DNA from: Cladosporium sp. IMV 00045
Taxonomy: Eukaryota; Ascomycota; Dothideomycetes; Cladosporiales; Cladosporiaceae
Assembly (NCBI GenBank): GCA_001931905.2
Contig: MSJI02000819.1
Coordinates: forward strand, 19,063 to 83,062
Direction: 5' to 3'
DNA: 64,000 nucleotides
Shown here: one piece after another, positions 34,556 to 44,925 of the stretch
Numbering within the stretch: position 1 is the stretch's first letter
Layout: every line of letters begins with the position of its first letter
Position numbers and translations under genes: made by a program
The notes under the pieces: model-generated
The model's input: the letters and a program-made list of their open reading frames with translations, nothing else
Database searches by the model: none
Told to the model about the DNA's origin: nothing

Positions 34556-36239
34556 ATGGCGAACGAACCAAAACGACGTGTCGCCATTATTGGCCTTGGA
34601 CCAGCAGGAGCGATTTCAATCGATGCATTTGCTCAAGAGCAGGCTTTTGATGTTATCCGCGTCTTTGAGCGAAGGGAGAGGCCGGGAGGATGTTGGTCAG
34701 TATGCCACTTCAACCCAACTACCAGTGATGACATATTAACATGAATCTCCTGTCAGGATTCAAGACCAGAAACCTCACCCATTCGTCACCAAACCGAGCC
34801 TTCTGGCGAGCAGAGACACAGTAGACCCGCCATCACAGATCCCGGACCAACTACCCGCGCAAATCCCGAAACAGGAAGGCAATGAGCATTTCACCGAAAC
34901 GAGCGTTTACCCTTACCTGGAAACGAACGTCGATGCCTCCGTGATGGAATTCTCGCAAGAGCCTATTCCCGTCGAGCGCAGTGCGATTTCAATCGCACGT
35001 CACGGCATGGACACCCCATTCAGACCCTGGGCGACTATCCAAAGGTACATCGAGGGACTGGTGAATCGCAACGGCTACCAGGATTTCGTTTCGTATAACA
35101 CCACCGTCGAAAGCGTTACTAAGGTCAATGGTGAATGGGAGATTGTGCTGCGGAAGGGTGGCGAGAAGACTGATTACTGGTGGAAAGAGCATTTCGATGC
35201 TGTCGTTGTCGCTAATGGCCACTATACTGTCCCATATATTCCGAAGATCGAGGGCCTTGATGAATTTGCTCGTAGGTATCCCGGTAGTGTTATGCACACG
35301 AAAGCATACAGGGGCCGTGATGCTTTCAGGAACAAGGTGAGTGATGATCTCGCCCATCTCACATCCGGCCCACGGCTAACGCATCGAAGAGGGTCGTCGT
35401 AGTTGGCGCATCAGTGTAAGTCAAGTCAATCGTCAAGTAACAACGACCACCAACTGACAACCGCAGCTCCGGCGCCGACACCTCAGTAGACCTCCTCGGA
35501 GTGGCGAAATCGCCCGTCATATCCGTAGTCAAAGGCCATCGCCCACAGATGTATTTCGGAGACTACGCATTCCAACACCCAGACATCGACCAGAAACCTT
35601 CAATTTCGAAAGTAATCGACCGGACCGTCCACTTCGTAGACGGCACTTCCGTCGACAACGTAGACCACATCATCGTCGGCACAGGCTACTCGTGGACCCT
35701 GCCGTTCCTCAAAAACATCCCCATCCGCAACAACCGCGTCCCCGATTTGTACCAGCACATCTTCCACCAAAGCGATCCGTCTCTCGCTTTCGTCGGCGCG
35801 GTAAGCTCTCACACATCACACCACATCACACACCAACCACCCAGCACTAGCACTAACACCGCACCAGGTCGCCGCCGGCCTCACCTTCAAAGTCTTCGAA
35901 TGGCAAGCCGTGCTCGCCGCGCGCGTTCTCGCCGGGCGCGCGCAACTGCCCCCTCGCGAAGAGCAGAAAGCCTGGGAAGCGAGCCGAATCGCCGAGAAAG
36001 GCGACAGCGTGCCTTTCACGGCTCTACACCCCAAGTTTGAAGAGTACTTCGAGACGGTGAGAAAACTCGCCGGCGAGCCGGGACCAGGTCAGCCGGGGCG
36101 TAGGCTGCCGAAGTTCGATCCGGCGTGGGTGCCGGTTTTTCATCAGGGCCATCAGAGGCGCATTGCAATGTGGAAGGCTGCGAATGCGGAGGCGAGGGAG
36201 AGGGGGCGGAATGTGAGGGAGTATTTGGCGAGGTTGTGA
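34556..36239 (+). CDS. Flavin-containing monooxygenase
   Basis: Five exons (34556-34695, 34757-35336, 35390-35415, 35467-35800, 35868-36239) with 51-67-bp introns encode 483 residues. FMO enzymes use FAD, NADPH and O2 to oxygenate nitrogen, sulfur or carbonyl groups of small molecules. Visible signatures: FAD-binding GLGPAG at residues 13-18 followed by FERRERPGGCW; the FMO fingerprint YPGSVMHTKAY at 221-231; the NADPH-binding GASVSG at 246-251; and an IIVGTGYSW motif near 300. A 26-bp exon carries RVVVVGAS, so the NADPH loop depends on correct inclusion of this tiny exon. The length is normal. Divergent transcription from an MFS permease suggests the pair handles one substrate. The substrate is unknown; catabolic and biosynthetic roles are both possible. 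Confidence 0.93.
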
Positions 36240-37023
36240 GGGTGGGTACACGGCGGGGGTGACCTGGTGAGATGTCGAGATGAAAATATATTACATAGAC
36301 CTAGAATATAGATGGTGCAATTACTGTTTGCAGCACGTTGACAGTTGTGGTATATGTGGTGTAGTAGTACAAAGGCGGGACCATCTGACCGGGATGTTGG
36401 CCTTGGCTCGCGTTATTCTCAGACGAAGGAAGGAGGCATTATCACTTTATTACCTTCAGAGATATGATGCACGCACTTCGATGCAATGGACTCGTACGAC
36501 CTAGAAAGCAGTGTAATTTGCATTGATACGACCATTTCACATCAAGACAAGAATACACGAGAAACTTGAAAACATGCCAGCAGACAAATGACAAAAACGT
36601 CTGAAATTTGATTGTGTCGAAATTGTGTCAGGTTATACATGAGAATTTTGGCAGATAAAGTAATCAGCGGCAGTAAAGAACCAGCAAACTGCTCAAAGAC
36701 GGGGCTCGCCATCGTCCGCCGAAAACCACAGAAAAAGAAAAGGGAATCATTTTCCAAAAATGCCAAAACACCCAATGTTGTTGTTGTAAAACCCTCCCGC
36801 AGATTGCGATGATGAAGAATGAGAAACCCGTCTAACCCATCATGCGCAATTGTCTAGAATCGCTCATGAAGCCCTGCCCCAAAAGCTCCGCGCTCGCGTC
36901 GTGTACTTGTTGCTCGCTAGCGCGGAAGAGAAGAAAGATACGAAAAATGTGATAAAAAGTTTCGTGCCGTCGTGGCGTTGTTGCGGCGCTTTGGTTCCAC
37001 TAACTTGCCTTCAAGTGTCGGAT
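36240..37023. other. Convergent 3' region, no gene seen
   Basis: About 0.8 kb between the ends of the monooxygenase and the LPMO genes. It contains AT-richer spacer (about 36280-36340 and 36540-36790). A plus-strand open frame that enters from here continues antisense through the LPMO and is treated as a shadow. Confidence 0.5.
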
Positions 37024-38469
37024 TTAGTGGGCAGCAGCGTGCCTGGGGTGGGCGTGGCGGCGGTAGGCCTGGACAGTCTCGGTGGCGTACGCGACGTCGG
37101 TCACGGTCGCGTAGGCGTTAACGGTCTCGTAGACGGTCTCGTAGACGACGTTGTCCTGGGTCTTGGCCTTGGTGACGAGGGTGGTGGCGGGGGCCTCGGC
37201 CTTCTTGCTGGAGGGCTTGTACTGCTCAGGGGCAGGGGCGGAGGTCTGCTGGGGAGCGGGGGCGGACTCCTCCTGAGAGTTGTCGTTGTTGCTGTTGTCG
37301 TAAGAGGGGGCCTTGACCTCCTTCTTCTTGTAGTCGTCGGCGGAGTTGGAAGAGGACTGCTCGTTGTTGGAGCTGGAGTCGTCGGAGCCGGAGCTGGAGC
37401 CAGAGGAGCCGTAGCTCATGCCGCCGTTGGCAGAGGCAGGGGTCTCGATGGTCTTGTGGTCAGAGTCGAGGTTCTGGGCGCTGGGGGGACCGCTGTTGCC
37501 GGACTTGCAGTTGCTCTGGTTGTCCTTGCAGTACTTCTCCCAGGTCTTGCAGCCAACGAGACCGACGGCACCGGCCTCGTCGTAGCACTTGTCGAGCTGG
37601 TCCCAGCAGTTCTTGTCGGCGTCCCAGCAGCCATCCTCGTCGGAGTAGGAGGGGAGCTCCTTGGCGCACCAGTTGTTGTTGGTAACGATGCAGCCCTCAC
37701 CAAGACCGTCGGACTGCTTCATGTTCTTCATGACAGAGACGCCGCCGGAAGAAGGAGTGTAGACCTTGGGGCCGGGGACCTCGTAGTCCTTGAGGGGCTT
37801 GTTGAAGGGGTTGTAGGTGAGGCCAGACTCGGAGCCGTCGACGTAGCCGGGGATGGAGACGGTGCTCTTGGGGCCAGAGTTGCCAGAAGACTTGAGGAAG
37901 ACCTGAGCGCAGCCAATGTAGAACTCGGGCTGGTGCTTCTCGGGGATGTTGTGGAGAGCGAGCAACTCAGGGCGGACAAGGTAGTCACCGCCGGGAAGAG
38001 AGTCGGGGATGGTGACGGAGAGGTGACCGTTGCTTTCGGTTACCCTCTTGTTGGTGCACCACTGGCCGGAGCCGTCGAGACCCTCGTCCCAGAGCTTGAA
38101 CCAGCCGTCGCCGGAGGCACCGGCCTTGGTGGCGTCGTCGACCTTCTTCAGGTAGACGGCGCAAGGACCCATGTGGCCCATGGCGATAGAGGCCCTAGGC
38201 GCATCATCGGGCCACTGGCGGTACTCGAAAGTGAGCTGCTGGCCGCCGCTCATGGGGCAAGTACGGGCAACACCGTACTCGCCGTCTTGACCACAGGCCA
38301 TGTCCTTGGAGCTCAGGTCGATGATAGGGTCAACAGCACCCTTGGCGTTGTGGGGGGTACGGACACAGGTACCAGAGCCCTGTCCAGCGCCGTCGATGTA
38401 GATTTCGGACATGAGAGTGTGAGCGGACGCGCCGGCCGCCAGGGCCAGGACAGCGGAGGTGTACTTCAT
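37024..38469 (-). CDS. Secreted lytic polysaccharide monooxygenase, AA9 type, with long C-terminal tail
   Basis: Intronless, 481 residues. AA9 enzymes are secreted copper monooxygenases that oxidatively cleave cellulose or hemicelluloses. A signal peptide (residues 1-16, ending ASA) exposes His17, the first ligand of the copper histidine brace. The second ligand is His99 in GHMGPC, and the axial Tyr is Tyr184 in PEFYIGC. In the H-x8-Q-x-Y motif the usual Gln is Glu182 (counting from His173). A second Cys-rich module (about 250-325, with NNNWCAKELPSYSDEDGCW) follows the catalytic domain, as in one AA9 subgroup. It is followed by a Ser/Asn-rich then Glu/Pro/Lys-rich low-complexity tail. The last residues are His/Arg-rich (YRRHAHPRHAAAH). 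No cellulose-binding module or GPI signal is seen. Confidence 0.9.
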   Translation of the reverse strand: MKYTSAVLALAAGASAHTLMSEIYIDGAGQGSGTCVRTPHNAKGAVDPIIDLSSKDMACGQDGEYGVARTCPMSGGQQLTFEYRQWPDDAPRASIAMGHMGPCAVYLKKVDDATKAGASGDGWFKLWDEGLDGSGQWCTNKRVTESNGHLSVTIPDSLPGGDYLVRPELLALHNIPEKHQPEFYIGCAQVFLKSSGNSGPKSTVSIPGYVDGSESGLTYNPFNKPLKDYEVPGPKVYTPSSGGVSVMKNMKQSDGLGEGCIVTNNNWCAKELPSYSDEDGCWDADKNCWDQLDKCYDEAGAVGLVGCKTWEKYCKDNQSNCKSGNSGPPSAQNLDSDHKTIETPASANGGMSYGSSGSSSGSDDSSSNNEQSSSNSADDYKKKEVKAPSYDNSNNDNSQEESAPAPQQTSAPAPEQYKPSSKKAEAPATTLVTKAKTQDNVVYETVYETVNAYATVTDVAYATETVQAYRRHAHPRHAAAH

Positions 38470-40250
38470 TGTGATCGATTGGAAGTGAGTTGGTGGATGG
38501 TGGTTTTCGAGGTTGTCGTGACGGGAAACGTTGATCTAGACGCTGCGAAAAAAGAATGGACGCGATGAAACGCTTGTTGGTTAAAGAGAGTGGACGCAAA
38601 GGTTGCGAAGAGACCGGGACGTTTGCAGCAGAACGAATGTAAAGAGGAGGGCGAAAGTGATATAAATCAGGAGACAGGAGGCTGAAAGGCTAAAATGACG
38701 GGTACCGGGAGCCGTAGTGAGGTGCAGATCATGAAACATGGGCGAACACGTCGGGCCCGCCTGTCCATGAACAAGACCCAAGTGAGACCCATAGCCGCCA
38801 GGACGGGCGAACCTTGTTGTCATGCTGCCAGGTACACGCGCGTGGTGGTTGGTCGTTGGGGTGCGTCCTGCCAGAGCCATCGAATTCCATCTCCATGTTC
38901 CGTCGACGCCGCTTCGCCCTCGTCCACCGACTCCACCGCAATTTCATCAGTAAAGCTTGGCCCATAGTAGGCGCCCACGCCTCCCGTATCACGAGACGGC
39001 ATACACGGCGCCTGAGATTTGGTCTCCACCGCTCACTTCTGGACCAGACGCCAACGCGATTCACGTCCCCTGCTTCACCACGAGGGATTTCGCGCTCTGG
39101 TACCCCCCTGCACGATCCGAAAGGCACCACGTAAGGAGAATGCTGGGAAACCTCGGCGAGTAGGACGATAATGATTTCATCTATGCGGTCAGCAAGGTTG
39201 TGTCACCTTGTCGAATTGTTGTTGTAGTTGCTGTCTTCTGATCAAGAAATTGACTGCAGAGCTACTTGACTTCTCAGATCCAATAGTCACAACGGTCAGC
39301 ATCTCTATGCAACGTCCGCAGCACAGCCGTCTGGACTTTGCAAATCGCCAGAGATGACTCGGGTCACGAAGGCAAGCAACGAGATCGTCAACCTCCAGGT
39401 CGGGGACCCGTGGTCAAGACATTGGCACGGTCAGCCCTGTAGTCCATTCTTCTCGTCATGGAGGGAACGTGCTCTGGTATGGGCAGATTGGCTCAAAATC
39501 AAGCAAGCCATTGGGGCGTTTCGCCTACACGGCCGCGCAATCAGTCGCCCGCACTCCGACCAGGAAATTGTATATGGTCTGGCCCGATTCCCTTGTCGTA
39601 GGATTGGGGACTTTCATTTCAGTTGCTCTTCCTTCCACAAGGCATATTGATTGAAGGGCCTTGGGATATGATCTCACATTTTCCTGCAATGATCGAGGCC
39701 TGCCATATCGTGACCAGGCAACACCCGCCGAAACTAGGCCGTATTCCCTTGCAAGATTACGAGCATGCCTGGCCATTTCGTTGCGGCGCTGTGAGGATTT
39801 CGCGGGAAAATGACTGCGTGGCTGCGCTGCGCCTTGGCTAGGATTTACCGTCTGGACTTGCCGGGCTCCGAGGCCTGACCGTGGAGTATCAGGCGTGTAA
39901 TTAACCAGTCATGAACTCAGCTGGAATTGCAAATTACAAGTCTCGCAAGACTTGCGAGGCTCTGCGTGGATCAAACTAATTGATCTATGTGTTTGCAATA
40001 ATCTGAAGTGCGAAGTGTATTTCGCGTCTGATGGTGGTCCAGGTGGGTGTTTGTTTTGTTCGCAACAGACACCTCACCACCAATGTCCACTACTGGCTAC
40101 GAGTGACGGGTTACCTCTATACTCTGCTCTTTCCTTCCCTTTCGAATTCCCATATGACAACTCTGGCTTCATGTCATCACTGGTAGCACCAAACACTATC
40201 GTGTTCCTTGCAACAGAAGGAACAAGAAACAGCAGTTTCGCGCCGGGTTA
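38470..40250. other. LPMO leader/promoter and gene-free spacer
   Basis: About 1.8 kb. Next to 38470 lies the C/T-rich LPMO leader. Frames of 70-130 codons further right overlap on both strands and are Arg/Ser/His-rich without motifs. No gene is called. Confidence 0.45.
38661..38668 (-). promoter_or_regulatory. TATA-like element upstream of the LPMO gene
   Basis: On the minus strand the sequence reads GATTTATATCAC, about 190 bp before the ATG at 38469, followed by a C/T-rich leader. Position and context fit a core promoter, but this is a weak motif. Confidence 0.25.
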
Positions 40251-40715
40251 TCATGGCGCCGCCGAGCACAAGAGAAGGGCACAAAGATCGTGCCGCGGGC
40301 GGCACGCCTCGTTTCCGTCCGCGGTGAAGGTATTAGCCGTATGAGATTCCCTGGTGTCGTGAAGGCGGTTTGTTCGTAGGTGCTCGAGCAGCACTTGACG
40401 CCGACGCGTTTCGACTCGCATTAAGGACTGTTTCAAGCGGCACAGAGCTTCTGCTTGTTTCTCTGTTGCTTCGAACACTTGCCGCTGTTCTCGAAGCGCT
40501 ATCCCGTTGGCCAAATCACCATCAGAGCCAGTAGCGCTGGCGTGCCGATGAAGCGGACCAAAACGCAGCCCGCGGAGCACTTTTCGAAGCATCAACGCTG
40601 CATGGACGAAACCCCTCAGACGGTTGACCTGCCAAGCATGCGCATGATGGGCAATCGAGACCCAATAGATGTGAAGACCAATGATTCCGGTACGAAGTCC
40701 ACGGTGTTCTCCCAT
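40251..40715 (-). CDS. Candidate small helical protein, 154 aa (tentative)
   Basis: The frame starts at an ATG at 40715. An internal ATG near residue 42 begins an Arg/Leu-rich, acid-free segment (MLRKVLRGLRFGPLHRHAS) that looks like a mitochondrial presequence. It is followed by an amphipathic, probably coiled-coil helix of about 55 residues (REQRQVFEATEKQAEALCRL and onward). The helix composition is unlike random frames. No family is recognised, codon bias is modest and no introns are evident, so it may be a real small gene or chance. Confidence 0.3.
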   Translation of the reverse strand: MGEHRGLRTGIIGLHIYWVSIAHHAHAWQVNRLRGFVHAALMLRKVLRGLRFGPLHRHASATGSDGDLANGIALREQRQVFEATEKQAEALCRLKQSLMRVETRRRQVLLEHLRTNRLHDTRESHTANTFTADGNEACRPRHDLCALLLCSAAP

Positions 40716-42292
40716 TAGACATCACACACCGACATCCCCTTCAAGTGATTGATGCAGGTACACGGCTTCCGTATGCCTACCCAAGAAGGCCTTTGTCGCC
40801 AAGTGCTTGTCAGCGACGTAAAGCATAGGAAATACGACGATCATCTCTCCATATAACCCCAAGTATCCCAGCTGCATGCAGTAGTATTCAGCAATACAAG
40901 CTACAGTGCACCAGGTACGCATCACGCTGTCCCTGTCAGAATCTGACCAACAAGGCTCCAACAAACCAGAGCTGAGAAAAGAAAATCACTACACTGCAGA
41001 GCAGCTTTCAAAGAAAGAACCAGTAAAAACAAATAATCAACCCCATCCTCACATTTCCAGGCTCGTCATACGACGAAGCCGCCGAGCCGGAACCTGGTAT
41101 CGCTGCGGAATCCTCCTTATAGGCGAAATCCGTTACGCGCTGGTCGGCGATGAGAGCTGCAAGTTTGCGCGAAAAGAGAAGGGAAAAAGACTCGTCTATG
41201 TGTATGCACAGTCATCCGCGTGCGTTTGTTGGCCAAGAAAGGTGCGTGGTGCCTTGTTTCGTGTGCCTGGGGGTGTTGGTAGGGGAGCTCGAGGAGGTCC
41301 AGCAGCTGTGCTGATATCGTCTGCTCATGTTCTATACCAATGCCTCCTCCGAAAGGTGCAGTTATGGCCAGGAAGTAGGACTATAGCAAGAATCTCGACA
41401 CGTGATACTGAGAGCCTCTCTGACAAAGAGAGTCGGTGGGTTGTGAGTTGTGAGCGCAACGGACCGAAAGACAACAGGAATAAGGTTGGGGAGGAGGCGG
41501 GCTGCTGTCGATCTTTTGGTTGCCCTAAATTCATAACCGCGCCCACAGCGCCACAGCCCAATTACGTATCAACGCATTTGCGGCATCGGGTCCGCGTTAT
41601 TTGTCGACAGTAATTCTGCATGTCCTGACTCTGGCGACTTTAGAAGGTTCGTTGTATCGCGGCGAGAGGCGTTGTTGCGCGATGATGATTGAGACATCGA
41701 GAAGCTGATCAGAACTTCGAGCGAGGATGATGACGTCAAAAGGCTTTCACTGGTCAGAGCTCAAGCTGTCATCGCAGCGCGTGGTGAGAAACAATAATGG
41801 CCATCTCTAAGTAGGAAGGAAAATCGGTAGATGGCATTGTTAGGGTACTCCAAAGCTCCATATCAAGGATGAAAGCTCGGCGAGCTTTCTCTAAACCCAC
41901 TGCTCTAGAGCTCTCGCCTCGCCACTCCACTGTTGTGCGGTTGTGTGGGAAGATGGCAAGTGGAGGCAAAAAAGCGCGTCTGGCCACGCTGATGTGATGT
42001 CAACCAGTGCCATTCAGAGTTCACCATGTTCCGAAGCTTCCACAGCTCGAACTACCAGCAGCATCGAGAGATGAATGCTGTTTCCGGAGCTTCCGCGTAA
42101 GAGAGCAAGCCGTCATCAGGCGATGTCCGCTGCGTCAGTCGAACAGGATTCACATGCATTAGGTCGTTGCTTCCTCCTCAAGCTGCTATTTCATAGCTCC
42201 TCTTCGACTTTTGTTCTGTACCTCACTCAACCTACCCACTCGCAAACCCATTGCCTCTATCAAAAACTGTCAATCCCCCCGATTTCAGCGCC
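40716..42292. other. Phosphoketolase promoter side and spacer
   Basis: About 1.6 kb. A 235-codon plus-strand frame (40906-41613) lacks an ATG at its start and is Arg/Gly/Ser-rich; it is not called. From about 42190 to 42290 the sequence is a C/T-rich leader for the phosphoketolase. Confidence 0.45.
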
Positions 42293-44925
42293 ATGGCGTC
42301 CCAAGCGGCCCATCGTACCTTCACGGAAGGACAGGGCGATTGGTCTGTCTACAACAAGACTCGCTCCACCGTCTCTGGTGAGCCATTGGAGAAAGATGAG
42401 CTGGACAAGTTGACCCGGTATTTGAATGCTACCATGTACCTCTGTCTGGGCATGCTTTACCTGAAGGAAAACCCTCTCCTGCAAGAACCGCTCAAGAAAG
42501 AGCACATCAAGCCCAGACTGTTGGGTCATTGGGGAAGTGATGCTGGTCAATCTTTTACGTGAGCTTCACTCGTTCAAAAAGCTCAGTGGACAACGCTGAC
42601 CGACATAGCTACATCCACTTCAACCGCATGATCAAGAAATATGACCTTGACGCTTTCGTCATCTCTGGTCCCGGACACGGCGCTCCGGGTCTCATCTCCA
42701 ACTTCTACCTCGAGGGTGTCTGGAGTGAGACGTATCACGAGACTTCCGAGGACAAGAATGGAATGCAACGCCTTTTTAGAAACTTCTCCTTCCCTGGCGG
42801 TCACGGCAGTCATATGACTCCAGAGGTATGGTAGGATCATATCATTTTGTATTTCAAGCATTAGACTAATTTGAAAAGGTCGTGGGAAGCATTCACGAGG
42901 GTGGCGAGCTTGGCTATTCACTCTCGCACGCATTCGGTGCTGTCTTTGACAAACCCAAGACTATCGCTTTGACCATTGTTGGAGATGGTGAGAGCGAGAC
43001 GGGTCCTCTTGCCACCAGCTGGCATCTCAACAAGTTCATCAACCCGATTCGGGACGGTTGTGTGCTTCCGGTCCTCCATCTGAACGGCTACAAGATCAAC
43101 AACCCGACATTGCTGGCAAGAATTGATGAGGAGGAACTGCTCGCGCTCATGAAGGGCTACGGCTACACACCATACGTTGTTGCCGGTCACGATCTGGATA
43201 GCATGCACCAGGCAATGGCCGCCACGATGGAAGCTTGTGTCAAAGACATCCTCAAATACCAGGAAGAAGCTCGTGAGTCTGGCAAGGCCTTCAGACCGAA
43301 GTGGCCTATGATCATCTTGAGGTCACCCAAAGGATGGACCGCGCCCCGCAAGAACGACGAGGGCCACTATCTGGAGGGTTACTGGCGTGCCCACCAAGTC
43401 CCCCTCACCAAGGTCCTGACTGATCCTGAGCAACTGAAAATGCTGGAGGGTTGGATGCGCAGTTACCAGCCAGACAAGCTCTTCAGCAAAGAGGGCAAGC
43501 TGATCCCAGAGCTCAGAGAACTTGCACCAGCGAAAGGCAAGCGCATGTCAGAGAACCCAATCACGAACGGTGGTCTTCTCCGCCAGCCATTGGCTATGCA
43601 GAACTTCCGCGACTTTGCATTTAAAGTTGACAAGCCTGGTGTCACCACTGGGCCCAGCATGAGTAAATTTGCCGAGTTCCTGTACACCATTGTCCGTGAC
43701 AACCAGGAAACCTTCAGGGTATTCGGCCCCGATGAGACCGAGAGCAACAAGCTCGCGAAGATTTATGACGCCGGCAAGAAGGTCTGGATGAATGGCTACC
43801 TGCCCGAAGACGAAGACGGTGGCAACTTGAGCCCGGAGGGCAGAGTCGTGGAGATGCTCAGCGAGCACAGCTGCGAGGGCATGCTGGAAGGCTACATTCT
43901 CAGTGGACGCCATGGATTGCTGAACTCATATGAGCCGTTCGTTCACATCATCGACTCGATGGTGAACCAGCACGCCAAGTGGATTGAGAAGAGTCTTGAG
44001 GTTTCCTGGCGCCAGGCAATTTCCTCGCTCAACATTCTTCTGACCAGCACAGTCTGGCGACAAGGTAAGTCGTGACACATATCAACCGTGCCCTCTTGTG
44101 ATCAATCATTCAATCAAAACAACTACTAACAAGCGAAACACAGATCACAACGGCTTCACCCATCAAGACCCCGGCTTCTTGTCAGTCATCGTTGACAAGT
44201 CACCCGAGGTAGTCCGCATCTACCTCCCTCCGGATGCGAACTGCCTTCTGAGCACCATGGATCACTGCTTCAAATCTACGAACTACGTCAACGTTATCGT
44301 CGCCGACAAGCAAAATCACCTCCAGTTCCTCGATATGGAAGATGCTGTTGCACACTGTACGAAGGGTATCGGCATCTGGGACTGGGCATCCAACGACGCC
44401 GGCCAAGAACCGGACGTGGTCATGGCCAGCTGCGGCGATGTCATGACACAGGAAGCGCTCGCGGCGACTGCTCTGCTGCGCCAACACCTCCCCGACGTGA
44501 AGGTCCGCTTCGTCAACGTCGTCGATCTTTTCAAGCTGATCCCGAACGGCTACCACCCTCACGGTCTGAAGAACAGCGAATACAGCTCGCTCTTCACCAA
44601 CGACAAGCCGATCGTGTTCGCCTTCCACTCCTACCCGTGGCTCATCCACCGCCTGACCTACAACCGTCCGGGTCAGGAACTGATGCACGTGCGCGGCTAC
44701 AAGGAGAAGGGTAACATCAACACGCCGCTGGAGCTGGCCATCAGGAACGAGTCTGATCGCTTTTCTCTGGCCATCCTCGCAATCGACAACATGAGCGAGA
44801 GACTGGGCAACCGCGGCGCGGGTCCTAGAGAGAAGCTCGTTGAACAGCGTATCAGGGCCAAGAGCCATGCTTATGAGACCGGTTTGGATGTTGAGGAGTT
44901 CACCAACTGGGCCTGGCCATATTAG
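42293..44925 (+). CDS. Xylulose-5-phosphate/fructose-6-phosphate phosphoketolase
   Basis: Four exons (42293-42558, 42609-42825, 42879-44064, 44144-44925) with introns of 50, 53 and 79 bp encode 816 residues, a normal length. The TPP-dependent enzyme splits xylulose-5-phosphate (or fructose-6-phosphate) with phosphate to acetyl phosphate plus glyceraldehyde-3-phosphate (or erythrose-4-phosphate), giving a shortcut from pentose phosphates to acetate and acetyl-CoA in the cytosol. Family blocks are clear: GHWGSDAGQSF, GPGHGAPGLISN, FPGGHGSHMTPE, the TPP motif IVGDGESETGPLATSWH, and in the C-terminal half DHNGFTHQDPGF and LPPDANCLLS. The ATG at 42293 is preceded by CC and a pyrimidine leader. An acetate kinase or phosphotransacetylase partner is not in this window. 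Confidence 0.97.

Noticed and set aside
32148..38469. Secondary-metabolite cluster around the monooxygenase
   Set aside because: No backbone synthase, terpene cyclase or cluster-type regulator is present in the window; the LPMO and kinase are unrelated.
36850..38568. 572-codon plus-strand open frame antisense to the LPMO gene
   Set aside because: Val/Gly/Leu-rich product typical of the reverse reading of a gene with strong G/C third-position bias; the minus strand encodes a complete recognisable AA9 protein.
40906..41613. 235-codon plus-strand frame before phosphoketolase
   Set aside because: It starts at GTG, is Arg/Gly/Ser-rich and has no recognisable segment; it is probably chance.
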